A stretch of DNA of 40,533 nucleotides, taken from assembly GCA_025362915.1 (NCBI GenBank), contig JANYEU010000153.1:1-40533 (forward strand). The letters are read 5' to 3'. The notes under the pieces were generated by a model that saw only the letters and a list, made by a program, of their open reading frames with translations, did not search any database and had not been told where the DNA came from. Within the stretch, counting starts at the first letter, position 1. Every line of letters starts with the position of its first letter. Source of the DNA: Chitinophagaceae bacterium (lineage in GTDB: Bacteria; Bacteroidota; Bacteroidia; Chitinophagales; Chitinophagaceae). Both the position numbers and the translations under genes were made by a program. Below are positions 7,421 through 15,996 of the stretch, piece after piece.

Positions 7421-8197
7421 CTACAAACCACCAATAGATACACCGATGGAGTAACAATTTAAAGTAGGACCAGCACCCGATTTTGTAACACCAAGTACAT
7501 TAAAGTCGCCATGCAAAGAAACAAAACCGTAACCAACCCTTGCACTAACTGCGCCCATCATTCCGTTAAGATAGCGTTTATTGCTTACTTTTTCTATGTA
7601 AGTAGGGCCATAAATGCTAGCACCAGTAGATGTTTGTAAATCTTTACCCTTAGTGTAACCTTTTAAAAGAACACCAATTTTGACACCCAAAGAGGCTTTA
7701 AAACCCGTTGTCTTGTTTTCGGGATGCGCATAATAACGGAATTCGGCAGGCAATTCTGCATAGATGGTAGTTAATTTTAGTTTATTAAAATGTTCACCAT
7801 TAGTCCTATCCGTAAAAGGTAATGTGCTGCCTGTTCCAGCTAAATCTACTTTTACATGATCAAAATAGATGTTGCTAGAGCCTATGCCAAGGCCATAAGC
7901 CAGGCTAAAATGTGGGTTAGACATTATTGGCTTATCCATCATCACATAAAAATTAAAGTGTCGGCCAAAACCTTTTGTGCGTACACTATCCGGGGTATTA
8001 GCCCAACCATCGTAACCAAATTGAAATATAAAATGATCGGCAGGTCTTTTATTCAAATCTATCTTGCTCCAATCTTTTTTAATTTCCGGTATAGGAGCTG
8101 TCTTGATTGAATCTTTTGAGTGATGTTTAAGAAGTTGCGCTTGAACGGTTACTACTGATGCAGAGATAACGATGAGCAGAGTTAATAATTTTTTCAT
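7421..8197 (-). CDS. PorT-family outer-membrane beta-barrel protein
   Basis: A 258-residue protein with a Sec signal peptide (MKKLLTLLIVISASVVTVQA, cleavage near 20-21). The mature part alternates aromatic and small residues in strands ending with glycine, e.g. HFIFQFGYDGW, FSLAYGLGIGSSNIYF and YGFVSLHGDFNVLG, and the chain ends in YSIGVSIGGL. This is the pattern of the small 8-10-strand barrels grouped with PorT in Bacteroidota. Function is unknown; many are simply abundant outer-membrane proteins. It is a single-gene unit with its own candidate promoter at 8241-8268 and its own terminator. Confidence 0.75.
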   Translation of the reverse strand: MKKLLTLLIVISASVVTVQAQLLKHHSKDSIKTAPIPEIKKDWSKIDLNKRPADHFIFQFGYDGWANTPDSVRTKGFGRHFNFYVMMDKPIMSNPHFSLAYGLGIGSSNIYFDHVKVDLAGTGSTLPFTDRTNGEHFNKLKLTTIYAELPAEFRYYAHPENKTTGFKASLGVKIGVLLKGYTKGKDLQTSTGASIYGPTYIEKVSNKRYLNGMMGAVSARVGYGFVSLHGDFNVLGVTKSGAGPTLNCYSIGVSIGGL

Positions 8198-8240
8198 TCG
8201 TATTCGGTTAGACCTACCACTTGCTTTTGTACAAGTGCGA

Positions 8241-8268
8241 CAAAAATAAAAGAATTAGACCCAACAAA
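8241..8268 (-). promoter_or_regulatory. Candidate promoter of the outer-membrane protein gene
   Basis: On the minus strand TATTTTTG (8241-8248) matches TAnnTTTG, with TTTG at 8265-8268 upstream. The gap is 16 nt, shorter than the usual 19-21, so the upstream box is less certain. Confidence 0.5.
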
Positions 8269-8473
8269 GGGTTAAAATTTTATCTGTAATAATTAATTTA
8301 ATTGGAGCGGAATGTAATGGAACTGATACGGATTCTAAACCACACTCTCCAAGTAGCTTGACAATTGCATTGAAAGTTAAATTAACTCCCGAAAGGAAAC
8401 ACACCTGTTATTTTCATTTAGTGAGTTTTTGAGGAAAAAATTGGTTATTTGTGTGTCTATTCTCGCTGAGATT
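8249..8473. other. Gene-free spacer between the outer-membrane gene and the REP-like hairpins
   Basis: Part of a 503-bp spacer (8198-8700) between two divergent genes. No coding frame, RNA gene or clear box was found in this part. Confidence 0.4.
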
Positions 8474-8528
8474 GGTGTTCTTCACAACACCAAAACCCTA
8501 TAAGGGCTTTGAGCCCCTTATAGGGTTT
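8474..8528. repeat. Two adjacent hairpins; the second is REP-like
   Basis: GGTGTT/AACACC form a small hairpin (8474-8491). It is followed by a hairpin with 14-bp perfect arms, AAACCCTATAAGGG (8493-8506) and its complement (8515-8528), around an 8-nt loop. Arm length, loop size and the CCC/GGG frame match the hairpins beside the RAYT at 39.4-40.2 kb, but the inner bases read TATAA where those read TTATA. It lies between two divergent genes, so it is not a terminator for either. Confidence 0.75.
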
Positions 8529-8700
8529 CATACCTGCGAAAATTATTAATACACCCCTTTCATTCAAATCGTTTAATGATGGGTGTAAAATGCTTTTCTT
8601 TGCAACAACAGGGGAAGAATGCTTTATTAGATTAAAAAATAACTGTTACAAGGGCGAAGACTATAATAGTTTTATGGTGAGCCGACAATACATGGCATAA
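8529..8700. other. Leader/promoter region of the hybrid kinase gene
   Basis: About 170 bp with no gene. It must hold the promoter of the kinase gene at 8701, but no TAnnTTTG box with a good spacing was found; TAGTTTTA near 8668 is the closest. Confidence 0.3.
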
Positions 8701-11004
8701 ATGGATATAAGCTTAAAAACAGAACAACTCAATAAATTAGTTCCGTTTCATGTTTTGGTTGACCGTCAACTGAATGTGGCGGGCTTTGGCAGATTTATAC
8801 CCAAATTTTTCCAGCTAACTATAGGAAATCCATTTTTTAATTATTTTACAATCACAAAACCAAATACAGCAGAGACATCTTTTGAAGGGCTGCAGGAACT
8901 TATTGATGAGCTTTTAATAATTAGATATAAGCAAAACAATGAGTTGATAATAGAGGGGCAGGTGGAATTTATAGAAGATGCAAACTGCCTCATGTTTATT
9001 GTTTCTGCAAGGGTTTCTGATGACGTACTTGCGCAAGATATTGCCGAGAAAAAACTGGTACAGAATAAATTGGATGAGCAACGTACCTTTTTTGAGGACA
9101 TACTTAATAGCATCCCATCAGACATTGTGGTGTTTGATGCCGAACATAGATACCTGTTTTTGAACCCGATAGCCATAAAGAATCCTGCGTTAAGAAAATG
9201 GATGATTGGTAAGCGGGATGAAGATTACTGTGAATACATGAATAGACCTCTCTCTATTGCACAGAATAGACGTGAAAAGTTTAACCAGATAATTGCCACC
9301 AAAAAGCTAACCGCTTGGGAAGAAGAATTGATTACAAAAGATGGTGAGAAAGAATACCATATAAGGAATATGCACCCTGTATTGGATGAAATGGGAAATG
9401 TGAAATTGGTAATTGGCTACGGAATAAATATTACTGAAAGAAAATTGATAGAGCAACAACTGGAACAAAAGGAAAAAAGCTACAGGGATTTGTTCAATTA
9501 CAGCCAGGCGCTCATTTGTACCCACGATTTGCAAGGCAAGATACTTTCTGTAAATCCTGCATTGTGCACAACAATTGGCTATTCAGAGTTGGAACTTGTA
9601 AATAATTCTTTGATTGATTTTATTCCTGAAAAAGATAAACCAAAATTTCAACCAGAATATTTAGACAAAATTTTAAATGAAGAGAAATCTGGTGGTTTGT
9701 TTAGGGTGGTACATAAGGATGGTAGCATCTTGTTTCTCTTATACCAAAACTACCGGGTGGAGGAACAAGGCGTAGAGCCTTATGTAATAGGGTTTTCTCA
9801 AGATATTACAGATAGGATAAGGGCAGAAAAAGAATTGCTGATAGCAAAGAAAATGACCGAAGATTCTGCACGTGCCAAAGAGGTTTTTTTGGCGAACATG
9901 AGCCACGAAATCAGAACACCCATGCATGGGATTATTGGCATATCAGATTTACTTTCGAGAACAAAACTGGATGAGGAGCAGGAAAATTACCTGAAACTAA
10001 TTATTGATTCAGCCAATAACCTCGTTGTAATTATTAATGATATTCTTGATATAGAGAAGATTGGTTCGGGTAAGTTTGAGTTTGAAAAAGTAGATTTTAA
10101 GATTGCCAATAAGCTAAATACCACCATTAAATCGTTTCAATACAAGGCAAAAGAAAAGGGTATAGAACTTGAACTCCGTTGTCATTTTGATAAAAAACTG
10201 GTTGTAAAAGGAGACCCCTACAGGCTTGGGCAAATAATGAATAACCTTATTAGTAATGCACTCAAGTTTACCAAGAAAGGAACGATAACAATTGATAGCA
10301 GTATAGAAAAAGGCGACAAAGACGCAATATTGCTCAAATGTTCTGTTGCAGACACTGGTATAGGTATAAATGCAGATAAGCTTTCAATAATATTCGATCC
10401 ATTTGTGCAAGCCTCCTCTGATACAGCAAGAAAATATGGTGGCACAGGGCTTGGGTTATCCATCTGCAAAAGTTTGATAGAAATGCAAGGCGGTAAACTG
10501 TTTGTCGAAAGTACCGAGGGCGTTGGTACCACTTTTTCATTTGTGATACCGTATCAACATAGTGCACCAATGGTTTTGGTACATGATTCTGTGCCGGATA
10601 AAAATGATGAAGTTGTTTTTACATACAATAGGGTTTTGTTGGCCGAGGATGTAGAAGTAAATCAATTTTTGGCAAAGGTTATTCTAGAGTCTAAAGGGTT
10701 AAAGGTAGATATAGCAAATAATGGTATAGAGGCACTTGCATTTCTGGTACAGAACGATTATGACCTGATATTGATGGATGTGCAAATGCCGGAAATGGAT
10801 GGTATAACTGCCACAAAAAAAATAAGACAAATGGCTGATACCAAGAAAGCATTAATACCTATTATAGCTTTAACCGCCAATGCTCTTGTAGGAAACGAGC
10901 AGGAATATTACGATATAGGGATGGATGTTTTTGTAACAAAGCCATTTACGGCAGAGAAATTGTTTTCTGTAATAAACAAGTTACTTAGACCTCAAGGCAG
11001 TTAA
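8701..11004 (+). CDS. Hybrid sensor histidine kinase with PAS domains and receiver
   Basis: A 767-residue cytoplasmic kinase with no membrane segment. Order: a PAS-like N-terminal region (about 10-110), PAS (about 125-250, ending GYGINITERK), PAS (about 256-378, ending GFSQDITDR), HisKA with phospho-acceptor H402 (MSHEIRTPMHG), HATPase with N516 (NNLISNALKF), DTGIGI (551-556) and GGTGLGL (580-586), then a receiver domain with E649/D650, phospho-acceptor D693 (LMDVQMPEMDG) and K747 (TKPF). It should sense an intracellular signal through PAS and relay phosphate His to Asp. The Hpt protein 42 bp downstream is the obvious next step. No DNA-binding regulator is adjacent. Confidence 0.95.
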   Translation: MDISLKTEQLNKLVPFHVLVDRQLNVAGFGRFIPKFFQLTIGNPFFNYFTITKPNTAETSFEGLQELIDELLIIRYKQNNELIIEGQVEFIEDANCLMFIVSARVSDDVLAQDIAEKKLVQNKLDEQRTFFEDILNSIPSDIVVFDAEHRYLFLNPIAIKNPALRKWMIGKRDEDYCEYMNRPLSIAQNRREKFNQIIATKKLTAWEEELITKDGEKEYHIRNMHPVLDEMGNVKLVIGYGINITERKLIEQQLEQKEKSYRDLFNYSQALICTHDLQGKILSVNPALCTTIGYSELELVNNSLIDFIPEKDKPKFQPEYLDKILNEEKSGGLFRVVHKDGSILFLLYQNYRVEEQGVEPYVIGFSQDITDRIRAEKELLIAKKMTEDSARAKEVFLANMSHEIRTPMHGIIGISDLLSRTKLDEEQENYLKLIIDSANNLVVIINDILDIEKIGSGKFEFEKVDFKIANKLNTTIKSFQYKAKEKGIELELRCHFDKKLVVKGDPYRLGQIMNNLISNALKFTKKGTITIDSSIEKGDKDAILLKCSVADTGIGINADKLSIIFDPFVQASSDTARKYGGTGLGLSICKSLIEMQGGKLFVESTEGVGTTFSFVIPYQHSAPMVLVHDSVPDKNDEVVFTYNRVLLAEDVEVNQFLAKVILESKGLKVDIANNGIEALAFLVQNDYDLILMDVQMPEMDGITATKKIRQMADTKKALIPIIALTANALVGNEQEYYDIGMDVFVTKPFTAEKLFSVINKLLRPQGS

Positions 11005-11046
11005 GGTAATTTTATACAGGGTATTTAATCTTTAAAAAACAACAAT

Positions 11047-11391
11047 ATGCTATACAATTTATCTGTACTCGAATTGATGGGTAGCGCAGACGATGCGTTT
11101 GTAACCAAACTGATTGCCATATTTACAGAATCTACAATATCAGAACTTTCCGCCCTAAATGAGGCTTGCCAAAGCAAGGATTTAATGAAGATTTCTGCTA
11201 TAGCGCACAGTATGAAATCTAACATTGAAATATTTAGTGTTGATTCAATAAAACATACAATAAGAACTTTGGAAGACAAAGAAAAATTGCCCACCTTATC
11301 GGATGATATACTTTTAGGCCATGTGCAAGAAGTAAATACGGTGATAAAAAATGTGATAGCTGAAATGCACAGGGACTATCCAGCGGAATAA
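11047..11391 (+). CDS. Hpt-domain phosphotransfer protein
   Basis: A 114-residue all-helical protein with the Hpt motif AHSMKSN; H54 is the expected phosphorylated residue. Upstream MGSADDAFVTKLIAIFTEST is the usual first helix of Hpt domains. Such proteins accept phosphate from a receiver domain and pass it to the receiver of a separate output regulator. It follows the hybrid kinase by 42 bp on the same strand, so the two probably form a relay His-Asp-His. The final response regulator is unknown; the orphan one at 36123 is only a possibility. Confidence 0.9.
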   Translation: MLYNLSVLELMGSADDAFVTKLIAIFTESTISELSALNEACQSKDLMKISAIAHSMKSNIEIFSVDSIKHTIRTLEDKEKLPTLSDDILLGHVQEVNTVIKNVIAEMHRDYPAE

Positions 11392-11395
11392 CCTT

Positions 11396-11434
11396 GATGC
11401 AGGTTTCCAGTTACAAGTTAGCGCAACCTGCATC
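11396..11434. repeat. Hairpin between convergent hpt and ruvB genes
   Basis: GATGCAGGTT (11396-11405) and AACCTGCATC (11425-11434) are perfect 10-bp arms around a 19-nt loop. It sits between convergent genes and could weakly terminate both, but no T-tract follows on either strand. The loop contains CAGTTACAAGTT, a word shared with 6058-6117. Confidence 0.6.
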
Positions 11435-11440
11435 CTGAAA

Positions 11441-12469
11441 TTAAGTAAACAGATTTGGATGCTTGCCAACAAAAGGTTTCAATCCCATGTGCGAATAAGC
11501 TTTCTCAGTTGCTTCCCTTCCGCGGGGGGTACGTTGCAAAAACCCTTCTTTTATCAGGAATGGTTCATAAACTTCTTCAATTGTTCCAGGTTCTTCGCCC
11601 ACCGCTGTGGCAATGGTTGTCAATCCAACAGGCCCCCCCTTAAACTTCTCTATGATGGCGGTTAGTATCCTGTTATCCATTTCATCAAGCCCATGTTCAT
11701 CCACATTCAATGCCTTTAGGGCGTGTTGCGTAATGCCTAGGTCAATTTTTCCATCATTTAATACCTGCGCAAAGTCGCGTACCCTGCGCAATAATCCATT
11801 AGCAATACGTGGTGTACCCCTGCTTCTTCGGGCTATTTCGTGAGCCGCATCGCTTTCAATGGTTGTGTTTAATATCTGTGCGCTACGCTGTATTATCTTT
11901 TTCAAGGTAGCAGCATCGTAGTATTCCAATCTTGATTTGATGCCAAATCTGGATAATAATGGTGCAGTCAATAAGCCGCTTCTTGTAGTGGCACCTACCA
12001 ATGTAAAAGGATTAAGGTTTATCTGAATACTACGGGCATTAGGGCCGGTATCAATCATTATATCAATCCTGAAATCTTCCATGGCGGCATAGAGATATTC
12101 TTCCACAACAGTACTTAATCGGTGAATCTCATCTATAAATAATACATCATTGGGTTGCAGATTGGTCAATAAACCAGCGAGGTCACCCGGCTTTTCTATT
12201 ACGGGGCCACTTGTTTCTTTAATGTTTACGCCCAGTTCGTTTGCTACAATCCTGCTCAGTGTCGTTTTTCCTAGTCCTGGAGGGCCATGAAATAGTACAT
12301 GATCCAATGCCTCGCCACGTATCTTGGCAGCCTTAATAAATATCAGTAGGTTTTCTATTAGTTGGGGTTGCCCACTAAATTCATCAATGATGGATGGGCG
12401 TATCGTATTTTCAAATTCCTTATCGGCACTTGTTACTGTATCGGGCTTGTGTAAATTTTCGTTTGCCAT
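11441..12469 (-). CDS. ruvB: Holliday junction branch migration helicase RuvB
   Basis: A 342-residue AAA+ motor that, with RuvA, drives branch migration of Holliday junctions. Seen: the N-terminal IRPSIIDEFSGQ, Walker A GPPGLGKTT, Walker B FIDEIHR, sensor-1 region GATTRSGLLTAPLLSRFG, the arginine-rich RSRGTPRIANGLLRRVRDFA, and a C-terminal winged helix ending RTPRGREAT. The frame extends three codons upstream to a TTG, but ATG at 12467-12469 (MANENLH) is the more likely start. ruvA is not adjacent, which is normal in many bacteria. A lipoprotein gene lies upstream on the same strand. Confidence 0.97.
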   Translation of the reverse strand: MANENLHKPDTVTSADKEFENTIRPSIIDEFSGQPQLIENLLIFIKAAKIRGEALDHVLFHGPPGLGKTTLSRIVANELGVNIKETSGPVIEKPGDLAGLLTNLQPNDVLFIDEIHRLSTVVEEYLYAAMEDFRIDIMIDTGPNARSIQINLNPFTLVGATTRSGLLTAPLLSRFGIKSRLEYYDAATLKKIIQRSAQILNTTIESDAAHEIARRSRGTPRIANGLLRRVRDFAQVLNDGKIDLGITQHALKALNVDEHGLDEMDNRILTAIIEKFKGGPVGLTTIATAVGEEPGTIEEVYEPFLIKEGFLQRTPRGREATEKAYSHMGLKPFVGKHPNLFT

Positions 12470-12528
12470 TGCCTCCAAAAATAGATAATAATATGTTGCG
12501 TAATGGATTAGTTCTTATTCTATTCTTT

Positions 12529-12990
12529 TTATTCCCTTGTCCAAAATTTACTACTACTTCCAATAATAAATGGGAATCCACCAAAAGCCAAACTGTCGTT
12601 ACCAGTGATAGTGTAACAGATGACATCATGAAATGTAATACCAGGCATTAATCCATTCATTTTTACACTGTCATATCCTTCCTTACTCCCAAAATAGTCT
12701 GTAGCTATTCCATGCCCCAAAGAAAAAGTACCTGTATCAATCTTAATCCCATCTTTAATATCAGAAAAAGTATGGTTAGGATAAAAATTAATAACCTCAG
12801 TGATACCACTTTTTTGGTGAGTTAGTGGATTTGAATCCGATGGTGTTCCATCATTGTATGTATCTATCCAATTCCAAGAGCCTATTATTCGTTTATCAGA
12901 TAAGTCGGTATCATTTTTTTTACAATTCTCAAAACAAAGAAATCCTAATAGGACTATTAAGTATTTAGCAAGTTTGTTTGAATGTGTCAT
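12529..12990 (-). CDS. Putative lipocalin-like lipoprotein
   Basis: Starting at ATG 12988-12990 the product is 153 residues (the frame extends to a TTG at 13032, which is less likely). It has a short hydrophobic N-terminus and then CKKND, typical of Bacteroidota lipoproteins whose cysteine is followed by charged residues, although the residues before the cysteine (FEN) are a poor lipobox. The rest (IIGSWNWIDTYNDG, EVINFYPNHTFSD, IDTGTFSLG, DVICYTITGNDSLAFGG) resembles the small lipocalin-like beta proteins found in this phylum. Function unknown; probably membrane-anchored, facing the periplasm or surface. Confidence 0.65.
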   Translation of the reverse strand: MTHSNKLAKYLIVLLGFLCFENCKKNDTDLSDKRIIGSWNWIDTYNDGTPSDSNPLTHQKSGITEVINFYPNHTFSDIKDGIKIDTGTFSLGHGIATDYFGSKEGYDSVKMNGLMPGITFHDVICYTITGNDSLAFGGFPFIIGSSSKFWTRE

Positions 12991-13072
12991 GGTAAAATGT
13001 TTGTTTTTTAATGACTTGGTAAGCTGTGTCAATTTTTAATCGATTATGTAAATATAGTGGAAATCAATTGTG

Positions 13073-13080
13073 TATATTTG
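13073..13080 (+). promoter_or_regulatory. Candidate -7 box before the Ig-like lipoprotein gene
   Basis: TATATTTG matches TAnnTTTG. No TTTG or TTG is found at the usual distance upstream, so only half of the promoter is visible. Confidence 0.35.
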
Positions 13081-13193
13081 GCTCTTTTTGAAATGATTTT
13101 TTGTTGAATTTCTACAAAATATCCCATAAGCCTCACTTTATTTATTTATCAGAAGGAAAAAATGGATATTTGCCCCAAAGGAAAACAATAAAT

Positions 13194-14000
13194 ATGCGCA
13201 AACACATTCAAGGATTCACAAAACAACTATCTATCCCAACAAAAACCAACTTACCCAATGTAGGAAAACTCCTCTCTATAATGTGTTTCATTTCTGCACT
13301 GCTTTTTGCCTGTGGGAAAGACACTAGTTCAGATTCAGGAGCGCCACCGCCTCCTGTGGTAATAGCCGCAATAGGTACCCTCAAGACAGATTCAGCAACC
13401 AATAATTGTTTGCCTAGCAACGTGAGTGGCATCTATCTGGTTGGAACTAAGCTAAATGGGTTGAATTATTTGGCAATAACAGTCAATGTAAAGACCAAAG
13501 GCACTTATGCTATCAATACCCCTTCTATTAATGGATATTATTTTAGCGGAACTGGCACACTTAAGGATAGTGGACTGAATACTATCCAATTATATGGTAT
13601 GGGTACGCCTGCCGCTGCTGGCGTAAATACATTTGCCGTTAGTTTTGGCGGTACTACCTGCACTATCAGTGTTACGGTTGCCCCTGTTATCATCCCTACT
13701 TCTTTTAGTTTTGATTGTTCAGGTACAAAGGTAAATGGTAATTATTTTGCCGATTCTGTCGTAAATAGCACCAATTATATCACCCTTCCTGTTACGGTTA
13801 CCAATGTTGGGTCGTATTATATTGCTACCGACTCTATAAATGGTATTATTTTCCAGGCATCGGGTATTTTTAATGCAAAAGGAAGCCAAACCATTACACT
13901 TCCTGCTTCCGGTAAACCTAAATTTACTGGTTCATATAATTACACCATTGCAAAAGATTCTGCCACCTGTTTTAAAACAATTACTTTCTCCCACAAGTAA
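13194..14000 (+). CDS. Lipoprotein with two Ig-like repeats
   Basis: Start taken at ATG 13194 (the frame is open to a TTG at 13101). After an unusually long N-region comes a hydrophobic stretch and the lipobox LFAC (MCFISALLFACGKD), so it is probably a lipoprotein; ATG 13281, directly before the hydrophobic stretch, is an alternative start. A proline-rich linker (APPPPVV) precedes two related domains of about 100 residues. Each has a pattern like V-x-G-x-Y, then NY-x-x-(I/L)-x-V-x-V-x-x-x-GxY-x-I-x-T-x-S-I-N-G, then (S/A)-G-x-(L/F), and ends in a Cys-containing strand. This is a beta-sandwich repeat common in secreted Bacteroidota proteins. Function unknown; perhaps adhesion or surface binding. 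Confidence 0.75.
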   Translation: MRKHIQGFTKQLSIPTKTNLPNVGKLLSIMCFISALLFACGKDTSSDSGAPPPPVVIAAIGTLKTDSATNNCLPSNVSGIYLVGTKLNGLNYLAITVNVKTKGTYAINTPSINGYYFSGTGTLKDSGLNTIQLYGMGTPAAAGVNTFAVSFGGTTCTISVTVAPVIIPTSFSFDCSGTKVNGNYFADSVVNSTNYITLPVTVTNVGSYYIATDSINGIIFQASGIFNAKGSQTITLPASGKPKFTGSYNYTIAKDSATCFKTITFSHK

Positions 14001-14165
14001 AAAAATAATAGGTAACCACCAGGTATATTTTACCACAAAGAACACTAGGAAAAACAACACGGGGTACACAAACATTTTTTTGTGATGGGTGATTTATCCC
14101 TAGGATAAATTGGCTTTACGAAAACCAAAGGATTGCAACTCTTTAGAATTAGTGGGTTTCTTTTG
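14001..14165. other. Spacer after the Ig-like lipoprotein gene
   Basis: Contains ACCACAAAGAACACTAGG (from 14032), a word related to the ACCACATAGGCACATAG repeats at 15811-15964, but with no partner arm here. No gene seen. Confidence 0.4.
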
Positions 14166-14187
14166 CCCCTTCAAGGGGATGGGGTTC
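14166..14187. repeat. Short G-tailed palindrome upstream of lnt
   Basis: CCCCTT/AAGGGG (14166-14178) followed by ATGGGGTT. The pattern of a small palindrome plus a G-rich tail recurs at 33797-33818 and 36916-36946. Confidence 0.5.
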
Positions 14188-14232
14188 ATTACTTTCATTC
14201 CCATCATTCAATCATAATTATACATTTGGGGC

Positions 14233-15819
14233 ATGAAAAAACAATTGCTTTTATTCTTGAGTTTATTGTCGGGGGTATTATTGTATGGTGCATGGCCGGT
14301 GTCGCCCTTTTGTTTTCTCATCTTTATTGCTTTTGTGCCGCTGCTGATAGTGGCGGACAACACTAAAAAACGTCTCGTATTTTTCGTATATTCCTTCCTT
14401 ACGCTTCTCATTTTCAACGCAGCCACCACCTGGTGGATATGGAACAGTACTGATGTGGGCAGTATTGCCGCCATTATTGCCAATAGTCTGTTGATGTGCC
14501 TGCCTTGGTGGGGCTACCACGTGATGCTGCAAAAACATGGCAAGCCCATTGGCTATCTATCGCTTATCTGTTATTGGATGTTGTTTGAGTATATCCACCT
14601 CAACTGGCAACTGAGTTGGCCTTGGCTTTCATTGGGCAATGTGTTTGCCATGAATCCAAACTGGGTGCAGTGGTACGAATATACGGGCATCGGCGGCGGT
14701 ACATTGTGGATTCTCTCTACAAACATCATCATCAAGATATTATTTAACAAGCTGGTTAATAACCGCAAGGCAGTACTTGGTTTGGCAACCATCATCGCGG
14801 CAATCATCATCATTCCATTGGTTTTTTCCTTTCTTTTATTGAAGGGAAGAAAAGAAATACTTCCTTCCAAGAGCGACGTGGTAATTGTGGATGCAAACAT
14901 GGATGCCTACGAAAAGTTTGAACTTTCTACTGCTACCAGCGAGATACAGAAGCTTATTTCCTTGAGCGAAGGCAGTATGGATAGTACTACGCAGTTAATT
15001 TTATGGCCGGAGACTGCCCTAAGCCTCCCTACCTGGCAAGACCAGATAAACACCAATATTTACTATCAGCCGGTGTTTGCTTTTCTGCAACGCCATCCCA
15101 ACGTCACAATTTTATCAGGCATAGAAACTTTTAAGCATTACGGCAATTATCAGGCAACATCTACGTCGCGAAAAGAGGATGATGGAAGCTATTTTGATGC
15201 TTTTAATACCGCACTTTGCATAAAGGCTAACCAACCATTGCAATTGTATAACAAAAGCCGATTGGTGCCCGGTGTGGAGAGTATGCCCCCATTTTTAAAC
15301 TTTCTATCACCCATTTTCGAGAAGTTTGGCGGCACTACGGGCGGTTATGGTCGTAGCGATAGCAGTAAGGTTTTCTTTATGGCAGACAATCCGTATCATC
15401 CGGCTCCCGTGATATGTTATGAGAGTATTTACGGCGAATATGTGTCTACTTATGTAGCGAGGGGCGCCAATATCATTACGATAATTACAAACGATGGCTG
15501 GTGGGGCAATACGCCCGGCCATAAGCAACATTTGCAATATGCAAGGCTTCGGGCAATTGAAACAAGGCGATGGGTGGCTCGTAGTGCCAATGGCGGCATT
15601 AGTGCGGTGATAGATGATTACGGAAACATCAGGGCATCGCAACCTTTCGATAAAGCCTCGGCAACCAAGTATCCGATACCCATAAATAACACCCTCACTT
15701 TCTATGTCCGCCATGGCGATTACCTATATAAGATAGCTGGTTTTGTAGCGTTGTTATTACTGGTTTGGCACGGATTTTTTTTGGCAAAAAGTAAGTTCGG
15801 GAAGAAAATTACCACATAG
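14233..15819 (+). CDS. lnt: Apolipoprotein N-acyltransferase
   Basis: A 528-residue inner-membrane enzyme that adds the third acyl chain to the N-terminal cysteine of lipoproteins. About six hydrophobic segments lie within residues 1-205, one more at about 502-518, and a nitrilase-like periplasmic domain between. The triad is visible: E260 (LWPETALSLP), K341 (YNKSRLVPG) and C395 (VICYESIYG); the essential GDWWGN-type loop appears as NDGWWGNTPGH. Length fits the family. The stop codon TAG (15817-15819) lies inside the left arm of a large inverted repeat, so the last codons may be repeat-derived. Several lipoprotein genes in the window would be its substrates. Confidence 0.95.
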   Translation: MKKQLLLFLSLLSGVLLYGAWPVSPFCFLIFIAFVPLLIVADNTKKRLVFFVYSFLTLLIFNAATTWWIWNSTDVGSIAAIIANSLLMCLPWWGYHVMLQKHGKPIGYLSLICYWMLFEYIHLNWQLSWPWLSLGNVFAMNPNWVQWYEYTGIGGGTLWILSTNIIIKILFNKLVNNRKAVLGLATIIAAIIIIPLVFSFLLLKGRKEILPSKSDVVIVDANMDAYEKFELSTATSEIQKLISLSEGSMDSTTQLILWPETALSLPTWQDQINTNIYYQPVFAFLQRHPNVTILSGIETFKHYGNYQATSTSRKEDDGSYFDAFNTALCIKANQPLQLYNKSRLVPGVESMPPFLNFLSPIFEKFGGTTGGYGRSDSSKVFFMADNPYHPAPVICYESIYGEYVSTYVARGANIITIITNDGWWGNTPGHKQHLQYARLRAIETRRWVARSANGGISAVIDDYGNIRASQPFDKASATKYPIPINNTLTFYVRHGDYLYKIAGFVALLLLVWHGFFLAKSKFGKKITT

Positions 15820-15964
15820 GCACATAGACACATAGGTAATTATATAACTTTAATTATCCTGACAATAATTTTCTTATAAATGGAATAGTCTATGTGTTCT
15901 TTGAGTGAAACGATTCTTCCTAATCCTTCTTTTTTTATCCTTTGTGTCTATGTGCCTATGTGGT
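15811..15964. repeat. Large inverted repeat after lnt
   Basis: The left arm (15811-15836) and right arm (15939-15964) are 26 bp each and pair at 25 of 26 positions around a 102-nt centre. The left arm begins ACCACATAGGCACATAGACA. The arms are built from the word CACATAG; a further copy of CTATGTG lies in the centre (15889-15896). The left arm includes the stop codon of lnt. Confidence 0.85.
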
Positions 15965-15996
15965 GAAGTTATTTTTCCAATCATTAAATCATCATC

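Noticed and set aside
8493..8528. REP-like hairpin as a terminator
   Set aside because: It lies between divergent gene starts, so no transcript is expected to end there.
15307..15714. 135-residue minus-strand frame opposite lnt
   Set aside because: Antisense shadow of the nitrilase-like domain of lnt.
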